Assembly: GCA_964548175.1 (NCBI GenBank)
Contig: CAZJQS010000014.1
Span: 1 to 64,000, forward strand
Length of the DNA stretch: 64,000 nucleotides
Direction of reading: 5' to 3'
Source: JANQPA01 sp964548175
GTDB taxonomy: Bacteria; Bacteroidota; Bacteroidia; Chitinophagales; Saprospiraceae
The number at the start of each line of letters is the position of its first letter. Positions within the stretch are counted from its first letter, which is position 1. Of this stretch, positions 7,972 to 15,754 are shown one piece after another. Position numbers and translations under genes: made by a program. The notes under the pieces were generated by a model. It did no database searches, was not told where the DNA came from, and worked only from the letters and a program-made list of their open reading frames with translations.

Positions 7972-9000
7972 ATGATCATACGAGCAAAAGCACCATTAAG
8001 AATAGGACTTGCGGGAGGGGGTACAGACGTCAGCCCTTATTCCGATCTATACGGCGGAGCGATCCTGAATGCCACTATAAACCTGCATGCCTATGCGACC
8101 ATTGAGCCTCTGAATAACGGCAAGATCGTCCTGGATGCGATTGATCTGGGAGAACAACTGGAGCTGGATACGGCGGAAGAATTACCGATCAATGGAAAAT
8201 TGGATCTGCTGAAAGGCGTATACAATCGGATCGTCAAAGACTATGCACATCGCCCCTTATCTTTCAAGCTGACCACTTACGTGGATGCGCCTAAAGGATC
8301 GGGCATGGGGGCTTCATCTACCATTACCGTGGCTATTTTGGGCGCCTTCGCAGAATGGTTGAACCTCCCTCTGGGCGAGTACGATCTGGCACATCTGGCC
8401 TTTGAGATTGAACGCATCGATCTGGCCATGGCAGGAGGGAAGCAAGACCAATACGCCGCTACTTTTGGCGGTTTCAACTTCATGGAATTTTATGCAGACG
8501 ATAAGGTCATCGTCAATCCGTTGCGCATTAAGCCCGAATACATCAGTGAGATGGAGTTCAGTATTATCTTATATTATACCGGCACCAGCAGGCTGTCGGC
8601 TAAGATCATTGAACAACAATCGTCTAATTTTACCAGAAAATCAGAAAAATCCCTCGAGGCAGCCCATAAGCTAAAAGAGCAGGCCGTCAAAATGAAAGAA
8701 GCCTTGCTCACCGGCCGGCTGGATGAACTGGGGGGAATCCTGGATTTCGGCTGGCGATATAAAAAGCAAACCGCAGCAGGCATTTCGAACCCGGTGATCG
8801 ACGAATTGTACGAAGCAGCTAAAAAAGCAGGCGCCTCCGGAGGTAAGATCTCCGGCGCCGGAGGCGGAGGCTTTATGATGATCTATGCGCCGGATAATAC
8901 CAAATATAAAGTCCAAAAAGTATTGGAAAGCTTTGGAGGGCAAATCTTCCATTTTACATTCTGTCCTACAGGCTTGAACAGTTGGAGAGTTAATTCCTGA
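7972..9000 (+). CDS. hddA: D-glycero-alpha-D-manno-heptose 7-phosphate kinase
   Basis: GHMP-superfamily kinase of 342 residues that phosphorylates D-glycero-D-manno-heptose 7-phosphate at C1 to the alpha-1,7-bisphosphate. It begins IIRAKAPLRIGLAGGGTDVSPY, carries the ATP-binding motif PKGSGMGASS near residues 106-115, and the C-terminal GHMP motif GKISGAGGGGFMM near 291-303. The neighbours gmhA, hddC and gmhB supply the other three steps of the GDP-heptose pathway, which makes HddA much more likely than a fucokinase or another GHMP sugar kinase. The 5' leader is entirely heptamer repeat, so repeat-number change could alter expression. Confidence 0.9.
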   Translation: MIIRAKAPLRIGLAGGGTDVSPYSDLYGGAILNATINLHAYATIEPLNNGKIVLDAIDLGEQLELDTAEELPINGKLDLLKGVYNRIVKDYAHRPLSFKLTTYVDAPKGSGMGASSTITVAILGAFAEWLNLPLGEYDLAHLAFEIERIDLAMAGGKQDQYAATFGGFNFMEFYADDKVIVNPLRIKPEYISEMEFSIILYYTGTSRLSAKIIEQQSSNFTRKSEKSLEAAHKLKEQAVKMKEALLTGRLDELGGILDFGWRYKKQTAAGISNPVIDELYEAAKKAGASGGKISGAGGGGFMMIYAPDNTKYKVQKVLESFGGQIFHFTFCPTGLNSWRVNS

Positions 9001-9029
9001 ACCCTGAGATTGTCAAAAAAATAACGATC

Positions 9030-9599
9030 ATGACAGAAATACAAAACATCTTGAAGGCAAGCATTAAAGTCAAACAGGAGATACTGGGGGATGCCTCCTT
9101 GCTGGAAAGAATACGCAGTGCGGTCGACATCTGTGTAGCCGCCTTTAAAGCTGATAAAAAAGTGCTTTTCTGCGGCAATGGCGGAAGCGCTGCCGACGCC
9201 CAGCATCTGGCGGCCGAATTCTCCGGACGATTCTATAAAGATCGAGAACCTTTGTTTGCCGAAGCACTGCACGTCAATACTTCTTACCTGACTGCGGTGG
9301 CGAACGACTATTCCTTTAACGATATCTACGCCCGCGCTGTTAAAGCCAAAGGCCGAAAAGGAGATGTGCTGATCGGCCTGTCTACTTCCGGCAATTCCGG
9401 CAACGTCATTTCTGCCATGGAAGAAGCTCGCAAACGCGAAATGGTCATTATAGGTTTTACCGGACAAAGCGGCGGTAAGATGAAACATTTATGCAACATA
9501 TTGCTTAATGTACCTTCTTCGGATACCCCTCGTATACAAGAAGCGCACATCACCATCGGACATATAATTTGTCAATTGGTGGAGGAACAGTTGTTTTAA
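9030..9599 (+). CDS. gmhA: Sedoheptulose 7-phosphate isomerase
   Basis: 189-residue SIS-domain enzyme that isomerises sedoheptulose 7-phosphate to D-glycero-D-manno-heptose 7-phosphate, the first committed step of heptose synthesis. Visible motifs are FCGNGGSAADAQHLAAEFSGRF (read in two parts: phosphate loop, then the helix with the catalytic Glu region), LIGLSTSGNSGNV near 111-123, and the C-terminal EAHITIGHIICQLVE with the conserved Glu/His pair. Length matches GmhA (about 190). It lies 29 bases after hddA and 13 bases before hddC in one apparent operon. Confidence 0.93.
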   Translation: MTEIQNILKASIKVKQEILGDASLLERIRSAVDICVAAFKADKKVLFCGNGGSAADAQHLAAEFSGRFYKDREPLFAEALHVNTSYLTAVANDYSFNDIYARAVKAKGRKGDVLIGLSTSGNSGNVISAMEEARKREMVIIGFTGQSGGKMKHLCNILLNVPSSDTPRIQEAHITIGHIICQLVEEQLF

Positions 9600-9612
9600 C
9601 TATACCGTTTCT

Positions 9613-10320
9613 ATGATAAATACCGCAATCATACTAGCAGGCGGTTTGGGTACCCGACTTAGGCCGGTAGTGTCTGATCTGCCCAAACCCATGGCGCCCG
9701 TGGCCGGGCGGCCCTTTCTGGAGTACTTGCTGCTTCATGCCCGGAAACAGGGGGTTCGGCAAGCGGTGCTTTCCGTCGGATATAAATTCGAAGCGATTAA
9801 AGCCCATTTCGGCGATGCCTATAAAGAAATAAGGTTGAAATATGCTATTGAAGAGGAACCACTGGGCACCGGAGGCGCCATCTGGAATGCCTTTCCTTTT
9901 TGCGAAAGCAAAACGGTCGTGGTCTTAAACGGCGACTCCCTCTTTGAAGTGGATTTTAAGGCGTTACATGGGTTTCAAAGGGGAAAAAACGCCAAAATGG
10001 TATTGTCGCTAAAGCCTATGGAAAACTTTGACCGGTATGGAGCCGTGGAAATCGATGAAGAACACTGCATTCGGCAGTTTCAGGAAAAAACTTTCCGCGA
10101 AAAAGGCCTGATCAATGGCGGTGTCTATTGCCTGGATTTGAACTGGGCGGAACAACTTCCTCTTTCCGGGAAATTTTCTTTCGAAAAGGAGGTGTTGGAA
10201 AAATACGTAAAGAGCGGCGAGTGCTACGGATTCGTTTCCTCCGCCTATTTTATCGATATCGGTATTCCGGCGGATTATGAACGCGCACAAATCGAATTTT
10301 CAGAAAAATTTCAGCTATGA
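9613..10320 (+). CDS. hddC: D-glycero-alpha-D-manno-heptose 1-phosphate guanylyltransferase
   Basis: 235-residue nucleotidyltransferase that activates heptose 1-phosphate with GTP to give GDP-D-glycero-alpha-D-manno-heptose. The N-terminal signature AIILAGGLGTRLRPVVSDLPKPM (two motifs: G-rich loop and KP) and the later GDSLF metal site near 100-104 are typical of sugar-phosphate nucleotidyltransferases. Guanylyl rather than adenylyl specificity is inferred from the alpha-anomer kinase hddA upstream; the bifunctional ADP-heptose enzyme HldE is not present here. It overlaps gmhB by four bases (ATGA), indicating translational coupling. Confidence 0.88.
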   Translation: MINTAIILAGGLGTRLRPVVSDLPKPMAPVAGRPFLEYLLLHARKQGVRQAVLSVGYKFEAIKAHFGDAYKEIRLKYAIEEEPLGTGGAIWNAFPFCESKTVVVLNGDSLFEVDFKALHGFQRGKNAKMVLSLKPMENFDRYGAVEIDEEHCIRQFQEKTFREKGLINGGVYCLDLNWAEQLPLSGKFSFEKEVLEKYVKSGECYGFVSSAYFIDIGIPADYERAQIEFSEKFQL

Positions 10321-10880
10321 TTCCAGTGGATACTTCCTGGACCTTGTTTTTGGATCGCGATGGCGTGATCAATCATCGGCTCAAGGATGATTATGTGAAA
10401 AACTGGAGTGAATTCCAGTTTGAAAAGGGGGTGCTGGAGGTGATGCCGGTTTTAGCACAAGCTTTTGGGCGGATTATTGTAGTGACCAATCAGCAAGGCG
10501 TAGGGAAAGGGTTAATGACTCAACAGACCCTGGACGCCATCCACCGGCAAATGCAGATAAGCGTCGAAGAAGCCGGTGGGCGAATCGACCTCGTCCTTTC
10601 TTGCCCTGATCTTTCCAGCCGACCCGGCAATTGCCGCAAACCGAATCCCGATATGGCCTACTGGGCTAAGGAACATTTTCCTGAAATGCAATTCGACAAG
10701 TCGGTCATAATAGGGGACTCTATATCCGATATCCAGTTTGGAGAAAAATTAGGGATGACCACCGTCTGGGTTCGGGGAAAAGAAGATGAATACCACCGTC
10801 TGCGAGAACTGGAGGGGAAAATTCGCATCGATCACCGCATCAACAGCCTGGCTAACTTCATCCGATTATTACCTCAGTAG
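10317..10880 (+). CDS. gmhB: D-glycero-D-manno-heptose 1,7-bisphosphate 7-phosphatase (HAD family)
   Basis: 187-residue HAD phosphatase that removes the 7-phosphate from heptose 1,7-bisphosphate. Motif I is FLDRDGVIN (residues 11-19), motif II VVTNQQ (57-62), and motif IV GDSISDIQFGEKLGM near 138-152. The zinc-loop region reads CPDLSSRPGNCRKP; two of the four usual Cys/His zinc ligands of E. coli GmhB appear substituted, so zinc binding may be weaker or absent. The start overlaps the hddC stop by 4 bases. The 3' end overlaps the opposite-strand DUF2027-Smr gene tail-to-tail by 23 bases. Confidence 0.9.
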   Translation: MIPVDTSWTLFLDRDGVINHRLKDDYVKNWSEFQFEKGVLEVMPVLAQAFGRIIVVTNQQGVGKGLMTQQTLDAIHRQMQISVEEAGGRIDLVLSCPDLSSRPGNCRKPNPDMAYWAKEHFPEMQFDKSVIIGDSISDIQFGEKLGMTTVWVRGKEDEYHRLRELEGKIRIDHRINSLANFIRLLPQ

Positions 10881-11904
10881 CACCATAGCCGTACCTGGGG
10901 TGAAACTCATTTTTAAAGTCCTGAACATGATCCATCTGCTTCAGCAGATTACTGATCTCCTTTTTTAACTTTCCCTTGCCAACGCCATGAATAATAAAAA
11001 CACGTTCAACGCCCAGCCGAATAGCCTTGGACATATATTGCTCAAAATGGAAGAGCTGGATGCGTAGTATATCGGCATTGCTTAATTTTTGATGGTTTTG
11101 ACTTAGTTTTTCAATATGCAGGTCCAGCTCCGGATCGAAGGAAGCAAATTCCATAACATCGATAGAAAAGCGCTCCTGAATATTGTCCCAGTTAGCTGCA
11201 GGGCGCAGATTACGTTTGGTGTAGGTGTGCAGGTCTTCGTCTTTTTGAGGACCTTCTCCTCTAAGATCTTCAAAGACCTTAAACAAATGGACTTGCCTGT
11301 TCAGCAGGGGCGCCATGGTGGTTTTCTTAAAAAATTGCTTGGGTTTAATTCTCAGGGATTTGTGCCTGCGCGTTTCGGTGCCCGCTGTAGTGACCCTCCA
11401 GCATTCCACTTCAAAAGCCGGATTGTCGTTCAACTGATCGAACCAGAGTTCTCCTACCTCATAGATGGACATGCTGCTGATCTTTCCATTGTAGCGCTGA
11501 TCCACCCGGTTTTTTAGTTTAAGCGTAAGCGTGAACAGGGCTTCATCCTTAGTGTCGTTGATGAGAAAGATCTTATAGCGCTCAGCATAAGCATCTTCAC
11601 GCAAGACCGGATCGAAGGCCAGTTGAAGGCCCTTCGATTTTAGTATGGTATACTGAACTTCGGGTTGCGGAATATCTGTCTTGCTCAGCTTATTGGCCCT
11701 TTTCCCCGGAACGATCTTTGCTTTGATCACACTGAATTCGTCGATTTCTTCTTCCAGCCTGACCAGATCGTCCAGAAAAGCTGGGATCTCCATGTCGTGC
11801 TCCTCCAGCAAAATACTGACCATGCCGTTATCCAATAAAGCAGTGACTACTCCTTTATCATTAGTGTTGACAAACTTGACGCGTGTTCCTATAGAAAAAA
11901 GCAC
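10858..11904 (-). CDS. DUF2027 and Smr domain protein
   Basis: 348-residue protein typical of Bacteroidota. The N-terminal DUF2027 part starts with a KOW/Tudor-like VGTRVKFVNTNDKGVV pattern (as IGTRVKFVNTNDKGVV here). A central beta-rich part (about 80-190) follows, then a C-terminal Smr endonuclease-like domain with LDLHIEKL near 264-271, HGVGKGKLKKEI near 309-320 and GYGATEVII at the end. Smr domains are nicking or RNA-cleaving nucleases in other proteins; the role of this fusion is unknown. The start codon is GTG at 11904. The gene converges on gmhB with a 23-base overlap of the two coding ends. Confidence 0.85.
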   Translation of the reverse strand: MLFSIGTRVKFVNTNDKGVVTALLDNGMVSILLEEHDMEIPAFLDDLVRLEEEIDEFSVIKAKIVPGKRANKLSKTDIPQPEVQYTILKSKGLQLAFDPVLREDAYAERYKIFLINDTKDEALFTLTLKLKNRVDQRYNGKISSMSIYEVGELWFDQLNDNPAFEVECWRVTTAGTETRRHKSLRIKPKQFFKKTTMAPLLNRQVHLFKVFEDLRGEGPQKDEDLHTYTKRNLRPAANWDNIQERFSIDVMEFASFDPELDLHIEKLSQNHQKLSNADILRIQLFHFEQYMSKAIRLGVERVFIIHGVGKGKLKKEISNLLKQMDHVQDFKNEFHPRYGYGATEVIIG

Positions 11905-12146
11905 AATCGTAATTTTTTAATAATAACTGAGTAGTGGGCATAAATTTAGGTTCCCCGATTATTGCCTGAAAGGGCAAAACATTTGTAAAGCCCTTATAGA
12001 GCAGTAAAGAAGCCCCGACTTTATGCTTACCCCTCAAATAATAACTGCAAAAATAATGTATTGTTGAAGATAAGTTCTTAGATAAACATATTTGAGACAG
12101 CCCCGGTAGCCAACCACTCCTAAAATAGGTGGTTCAAATTAAAGTC

Positions 12147-12782
12147 CTATTTATTTGCAAAAATAATATGGTAATCGAATATAAGTCCCGTTTTTAGTTT
12201 TTGCGTTTTGATGATGTCGAACTCATGATCCTGAAGCAATTGTATGTAGTCCTTCAGGTTCTGTTGGTGAGGATGGAGAACATCGGCAGGAATCAGTCTG
12301 AAGAGCCATTTAAGGGCCTTCCACTTATGGGTGTCGACAGACAGCGCCAGCCGGCCGTCTTTTTTGGTGGCCTCTGCAAATCGTTTAGTCGCTAACTGGA
12401 GGTCGCGCACATGATTGATCGCATTGAGGCAAAAAACCAGATCATAAGCGGGCTCAGAAACAAATTCTTCCAAAGATTGCCTGATAAAATGAACATTCGG
12501 ATGGTTTTTTTTGGAAAAATGAGATAATTGCCCATCATAGTCATCGATCAACGGGTCTAAAGCGTCCACCCTTTGTTGGTCCAAAACAATAAAAATTCCC
12601 GCCGGGCCACAGCCGGCATCCAGCACTTTTTGTCCTTCTTTTAGCTCAAAAGGGCATTCCAGTAATATTTTTCTCCAGTATTGCTTCTTATTACTCAGAT
12701 AAGTCTCTACTTCCTGTCTCCCGAGATACCGCCGCCACCACCATAGTTCGAAATACTGTGCGAGTTTCCATTTTAGGTTCAT
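12147..12782 (-). CDS. Class I SAM-dependent methyltransferase
   Basis: 211-residue soluble protein with a Rossmann methyltransferase core: VLDAGCGPAGIF near residues 53-64 is the SAM-binding motif I, ALDPL near 73-77 the acidic loop, and DLVFCLNAINHV near 114-125 motif IV. The N-terminal WWWRRYL helix is unusual and may bind lipid or a partner. The substrate is unknown; closeness to glycan genes hints at sugar or quinone chemistry, but this is not supported further. The ATG lies directly against heptamer tract C, in the same relative arrangement as hddA and tract B. Confidence 0.82.
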   Translation of the reverse strand: MNLKWKLAQYFELWWWRRYLGRQEVETYLSNKKQYWRKILLECPFELKEGQKVLDAGCGPAGIFIVLDQQRVDALDPLIDDYDGQLSHFSKKNHPNVHFIRQSLEEFVSEPAYDLVFCLNAINHVRDLQLATKRFAEATKKDGRLALSVDTHKWKALKWLFRLIPADVLHPHQQNLKDYIQLLQDHEFDIIKTQKLKTGLIFDYHIIFANK

Positions 12783-12848
12783 GAGTTCTGAGTTTTGGGT
12801 TTTGGGTTTTGAGTTTTGGGTAGTATCTACCTTATACCCTCTACCCCT
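12783..12848 (-). repeat. Composite heptamer repeat tract C
   Basis: Read on the minus strand it goes GGTAGAG, GGTATAA, GGTAGAT, a short hairpin (GGTAG-ATA-CTACC), then CCCAAAA and AACTCAA units up to the methyltransferase ATG. This is the same module order as tract B, in inverted orientation on the chromosome. Confidence 0.88.
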
Positions 12849-12852
12849 GACT

Positions 12853-13167
12853 TCACTCCTCTAAATTCAGTTTTGCGCCGGCCAGTTCGCTCAAAGCATG
12901 CTGATCGCCGGCTTTTTGAGCGGCCAGCATGCCGGTGGAATAAGTATCCAGGGCCTTTTCCAATTGGTCCAGTCTTTCATAGAGTTTGCCTAGATGGTAA
13001 TAGGCGCCTACATAATCCGGGTCTCTTTCGAGTAATTTCAGGTAATGGCCGAGTGCTTCCTCATCGTTTTGCAGCTTTTCATATTCCTTGGCAATGGCAA
13101 ACAAGAGGAAAGAATCGTCAGGGGTGCTCTTCAATAGTTGCTGAAGTGATTGTAATCGGTTGCTCAT
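12853..13167 (-). CDS. Small TPR-repeat protein
   Basis: 104-residue all-helical protein with at least two tetratricopeptide repeats: FLLFAIAKEYEKLQNDEEAL at about 20-39 and YVGAYYHLGKLYERLDQLEKAL at about 52-73 (the A8, G/A and Y/A positions of the TPR consensus are visible). No signal peptide or membrane segment is present, so it is probably a cytoplasmic adaptor. It is probably co-transcribed with the methyltransferase, from which it is separated only by repeat tract C. It is divergent from etfB, with 93 bases between the two starts. Confidence 0.8.
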   Translation of the reverse strand: MSNRLQSLQQLLKSTPDDSFLLFAIAKEYEKLQNDEEALGHYLKLLERDPDYVGAYYHLGKLYERLDQLEKALDTYSTGMLAAQKAGDQHALSELAGAKLNLEE

Positions 13168-13203
13168 AATTTTGTCAAATTGCTAGCGAAAATTCGCTGC
13201 TGC

Positions 13204-13236
13204 TTTGATTTTTTGACGTTAAAATAACTATATTTG
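13204..13236 (+). promoter_or_regulatory. etfBA promoter (TTTG-N21-TATATTTG)
   Basis: TTTG at 13204-13207, 21 bases, and TATATTTG at 13229-13236 is a near-consensus Bacteroidota promoter, 24 bases before the etfB ATG. It overlaps the longer in-frame reading from 13234 and so decides the start. Confidence 0.7.
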
Positions 13237-13260
13237 CGATATTACAAAATCGATCCATTA

Positions 13261-14001
13261 ATGAAGTTACTCGTTTGTATCAGCAAAACTCCCGAAACGA
13301 CTACCAAGATAGCCTTCAACGAAGATCAAACAGCCCTGAAAACAGATGGTGTTCAGTACATAATGAATCCATATGACGAATGGTATGCCCTTGTCAGAGC
13401 TATAGAATTGAAAGAGACCGCCGGCGGAACAGTAACTGTAATCAATGTTGGCCCGGCTTCTAACGACACGGTGATCAGAAAAGCGCTGGCTATTGGAGCT
13501 GATGATGCAGTACGCATTAACGCGGAGCCCCAAAGTGCTCTGTACATTGCCAGGCAGATCGCTGAATTTGCAAAAGGCGAAGAATTCGACCTCATTTTTA
13601 CAGGAAAAGAAGCTATTGACTACAACAGCTCTGAGGTAGGGGCTATGGTGGCGGAATTACTCGACCTTCCCTTTATTTCCTATGCTAATCATCTGGAATT
13701 AAACGACGGCATGGGAACGGTCTCACGAGAAATTGAAGGAGGTACGGAGAAGGCCGAAGTCAAACTTCCCTTTGTACTCAGTGCTGCTAAGGGATTAGCC
13801 GAACAACGGATCCCGAACATGCGTGGCATCATGATGGCTAAACGCAAGCCACTCAAAGTAATCGAACCGGTCGCGTTTGAAGATCCTGTGGAAACGGTCG
13901 CCTACGAATTGCCCCCGCCCAAATCAGAGGTCAAACTGATCGACCCTGAAAATATGGACGAACTGGTTCGCCTGCTGCACGAAGAAGCCAAAGTCATATA
14001 A
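13261..14001 (+). CDS. etfB: Electron transfer flavoprotein beta subunit
   Basis: 246-residue AMP/FAD-binding subunit of the heterodimeric electron transfer flavoprotein, which takes electrons from acyl-CoA and related dehydrogenases and passes them to the quinone pool. It starts MKLLVCISKTPETTTKIAF, has MNPYDEWYALVRAIELKE (the beta-subunit N-domain), the VINVGP loop near 60-65, and the RKALAIGADDAVRI motif near 72-85. The conserved LPFVLSAAKGLAEQRIPNMRG stretch (two adjoining motifs) follows near 168-188. The ATG at 13261 is chosen because upstream codons fall in the promoter. etfA follows after 64 bases. Confidence 0.95.
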   Translation: MKLLVCISKTPETTTKIAFNEDQTALKTDGVQYIMNPYDEWYALVRAIELKETAGGTVTVINVGPASNDTVIRKALAIGADDAVRINAEPQSALYIARQIAEFAKGEEFDLIFTGKEAIDYNSSEVGAMVAELLDLPFISYANHLELNDGMGTVSREIEGGTEKAEVKLPFVLSAAKGLAEQRIPNMRGIMMAKRKPLKVIEPVAFEDPVETVAYELPPPKSEVKLIDPENMDELVRLLHEEAKVI

Positions 14002-14065
14002 AAATGGTGGTCGAAGTCAACAACGCCATTTCTCCTATCAACCAACAATTATCAACTAAACAACC

Positions 14066-15028
14066 ATGGTTCTAGTTTTTGCAGAACATTTAAACGGAAA
14101 ATTTAAAAAAACAGCATTCGAAGCTGTTACTTACGGATACAGAACGGCCAGTCTGATGGGAACCGAATGCGCAGCTATTGTGCTGGGCACGGCGGAAGGC
14201 GCTGAGGAACTGGGGGGGTACGGTGCTTCGAAGGTATATCAGCTAAGCGATAAGTCTCTTGACCAGGTAGACAGTCAAGTGTATGCCGCTGTACTGGCGC
14301 AAGCTGTAGAACAAATAGGCGCCAAAGTAGTAGTGATGCCCCACACCTCCACCGGCAAGTCTGTAATGGGACGTTTATCCGCTCGTTTGTCTGCCGGCTC
14401 TGTCTCAGGAGCGAAGGAAGTACCCACTATGGAAGGCGGATTTAAGGTTAAGAAAAATGTTTATTCCGGTAAAGCTGTTGCCACTGTTCTCATTAAGTCG
14501 GAGATCAAGCTGATCTCCGTTATGGGCAATTCACTGCAGCCTGAAAAGGTACGAGAAGCCGCATCGGTGGAAGAGTTGTCGCTTTCTATTCCGGAATCCA
14601 GCGTTAATATCCTGTCCGTTGACCGGATGGAGGGCCGCACTCCGTTACCGGAAGCCGATCTGGTCGTATCTGGCGGCCGCGGATTAAAGGGGCCCGAGCA
14701 TTGGGGCGTGCTGGAGGAATTAGCGGAAGTTCTCGGCGCAACGACGGCCTGCTCCAGGCCGGTATCCGACGCAGGATGGCGTCCTCACCACGAACACGTA
14801 GGACAAACGGGCATTGCTATTCGCCCTAACCTCTACATTGCATTAGGAATTTCGGGTGCTATTCAGCATCTTGCAGGGGTCAATAATTCCAAAACCATTG
14901 TGGTGGTCAATAAAGACCCTGAGGCCCCTTTCTTTAAGGCTGCAGATTATGGGGTGGTGGCTGACCTGTTTGAGGTGGCTCCGCGACTGACTAAGGCAAT
15001 CAAGGATTTTAAGGCAGATAATCAATAG
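14066..15028 (+). CDS. etfA: Electron transfer flavoprotein alpha subunit
   Basis: 320-residue FAD-binding partner of EtfB. The N-domain begins VLVFAEHLNGKFKKTAFEAV. The C-terminal FAD domain shows VVSGGRGL near 202-209, SRPVSDAGWRPHHEHVGQTG near 232-251, ALGISGAIQHLAG near 259-271, and the closing VNKDPEAPFFKAADYGVVAD near 281-300. Length and order match bacterial EtfA. It forms an operon with etfB. Confidence 0.95.
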   Translation: MVLVFAEHLNGKFKKTAFEAVTYGYRTASLMGTECAAIVLGTAEGAEELGGYGASKVYQLSDKSLDQVDSQVYAAVLAQAVEQIGAKVVVMPHTSTGKSVMGRLSARLSAGSVSGAKEVPTMEGGFKVKKNVYSGKAVATVLIKSEIKLISVMGNSLQPEKVREAASVEELSLSIPESSVNILSVDRMEGRTPLPEADLVVSGGRGLKGPEHWGVLEELAEVLGATTACSRPVSDAGWRPHHEHVGQTGIAIRPNLYIALGISGAIQHLAGVNNSKTIVVVNKDPEAPFFKAADYGVVADLFEVAPRLTKAIKDFKADNQ

Positions 15029-15140
15029 AAGTTCCAGGCAATAAAGTGTTTTTCATGCGATTACCGGGGTTCTGTAAAACATTTTTCCCTATGGTCGTTA
15101 AATTATTGGCCTTAAGGTTTCAGATTATTTAATTATTCCT

Positions 15141-15148
15141 TACCTTTG
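15141..15148 (+). promoter_or_regulatory. rpsO promoter -7 element (TACCTTTG)
   Basis: TACCTTTG is an exact TAnnTTTG match 49 bases before the rpsO ATG. TTTC lies 19 bases upstream (15118-15121) in the place of the -33 box. Confidence 0.55.
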
Positions 15149-15197
15149 CACGGCTAAAAAGGAAAACAAAAAAAGATAAAAAATTTATTGCATTACG

Positions 15198-15473
15198 ATG
15201 GCAGTTTATTATTCAAAAGAAAAGAAGGAAGAAATCTTCCAGGAATATGGTGGAGATAAGAACAACTCAGGCTCTACCGAAGGGCAGGTAGCTTTATTCA
15301 CTTACCGGATCAAGATGTTATCCGAGCATTTGAAGACGAATCGCAAGGATCATTCCTGCCGCCGCGCACTTTTAACACTGGTAGGTAAGCGTAGACGCCT
15401 GCTTCAATACCTGGCAAAGAAAGACATTCAGAGATATCGCGATCTTATTGACCGTTTAGGTATCCGTAAGTAA
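15198..15473 (+). CDS. rpsO: 30S ribosomal protein S15
   Basis: 91-residue primary 16S rRNA-binding protein of the small-subunit platform. The universal S15 motifs are present: SGSTEGQVALFTYRI, LSEHLKTNRKDHSCRRALL and the GKRRRLLQYLAKKD stretch with the H-(x)-S near 53-54 used in rRNA contact. It is followed by a strong terminator and then pnp, the classical rpsO-pnp order also found in proteobacteria. Confidence 0.97.
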   Translation: MAVYYSKEKKEEIFQEYGGDKNNSGSTEGQVALFTYRIKMLSEHLKTNRKDHSCRRALLTLVGKRRRLLQYLAKKDIQRYRDLIDRLGIRK

Positions 15474-15483
15474 AATAAGCCTG

Positions 15484-15519
15484 AAGGAAGTATTTCGGTA
15501 TTGAAATACTTCCTTTTTT
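15484..15519 (+). terminator. Rho-independent terminator after rpsO
   Basis: Stem AAGGAAGTATTTC / GAAATACTTCCTT (13 bp, 6-base loop GGTATT) followed by a run of six T, starting 10 bases after the rpsO stop. Confidence 0.9.
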
Positions 15520-15640
15520 GGTTGAGCTTTCCTAATTTAGGCCAAAGAAAACTTTTTAGAACTGCGACCAACAAGAATAACAGAGTAGACAAAGCATTTG
15601 GAAAGGAAAACAACCAAAAATATTAACACTTTTTCAAGTT

Positions 15641-15720
15641 CCCTTCATCCGTTCTTTCCTTGAGCGACACTCGATTACGAGATATTTTTAACTCGATGCA
15701 CAAATGAAAGGGTGCTTTTT
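15641..15720 (+). promoter_or_regulatory. pnp: Structured pnp leader, possible attenuator
   Basis: CCCTTCAT (15641-15648) can pair with ATGAAAGGG (15704-15712) with one bulged A, enclosing a CTCG-ATTA-CGAG hairpin (15670-15681); TGCTTTTT follows. The arrangement resembles a terminator-like leader hairpin 35 bases before the pnp ATG. pnp leaders are autoregulated in enterobacteria; whether this one is used so here is inference. Confidence 0.4.
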
Positions 15721-15754
15721 ATTGATGTAATCATTCTAAATTTAATTCCTAAAA

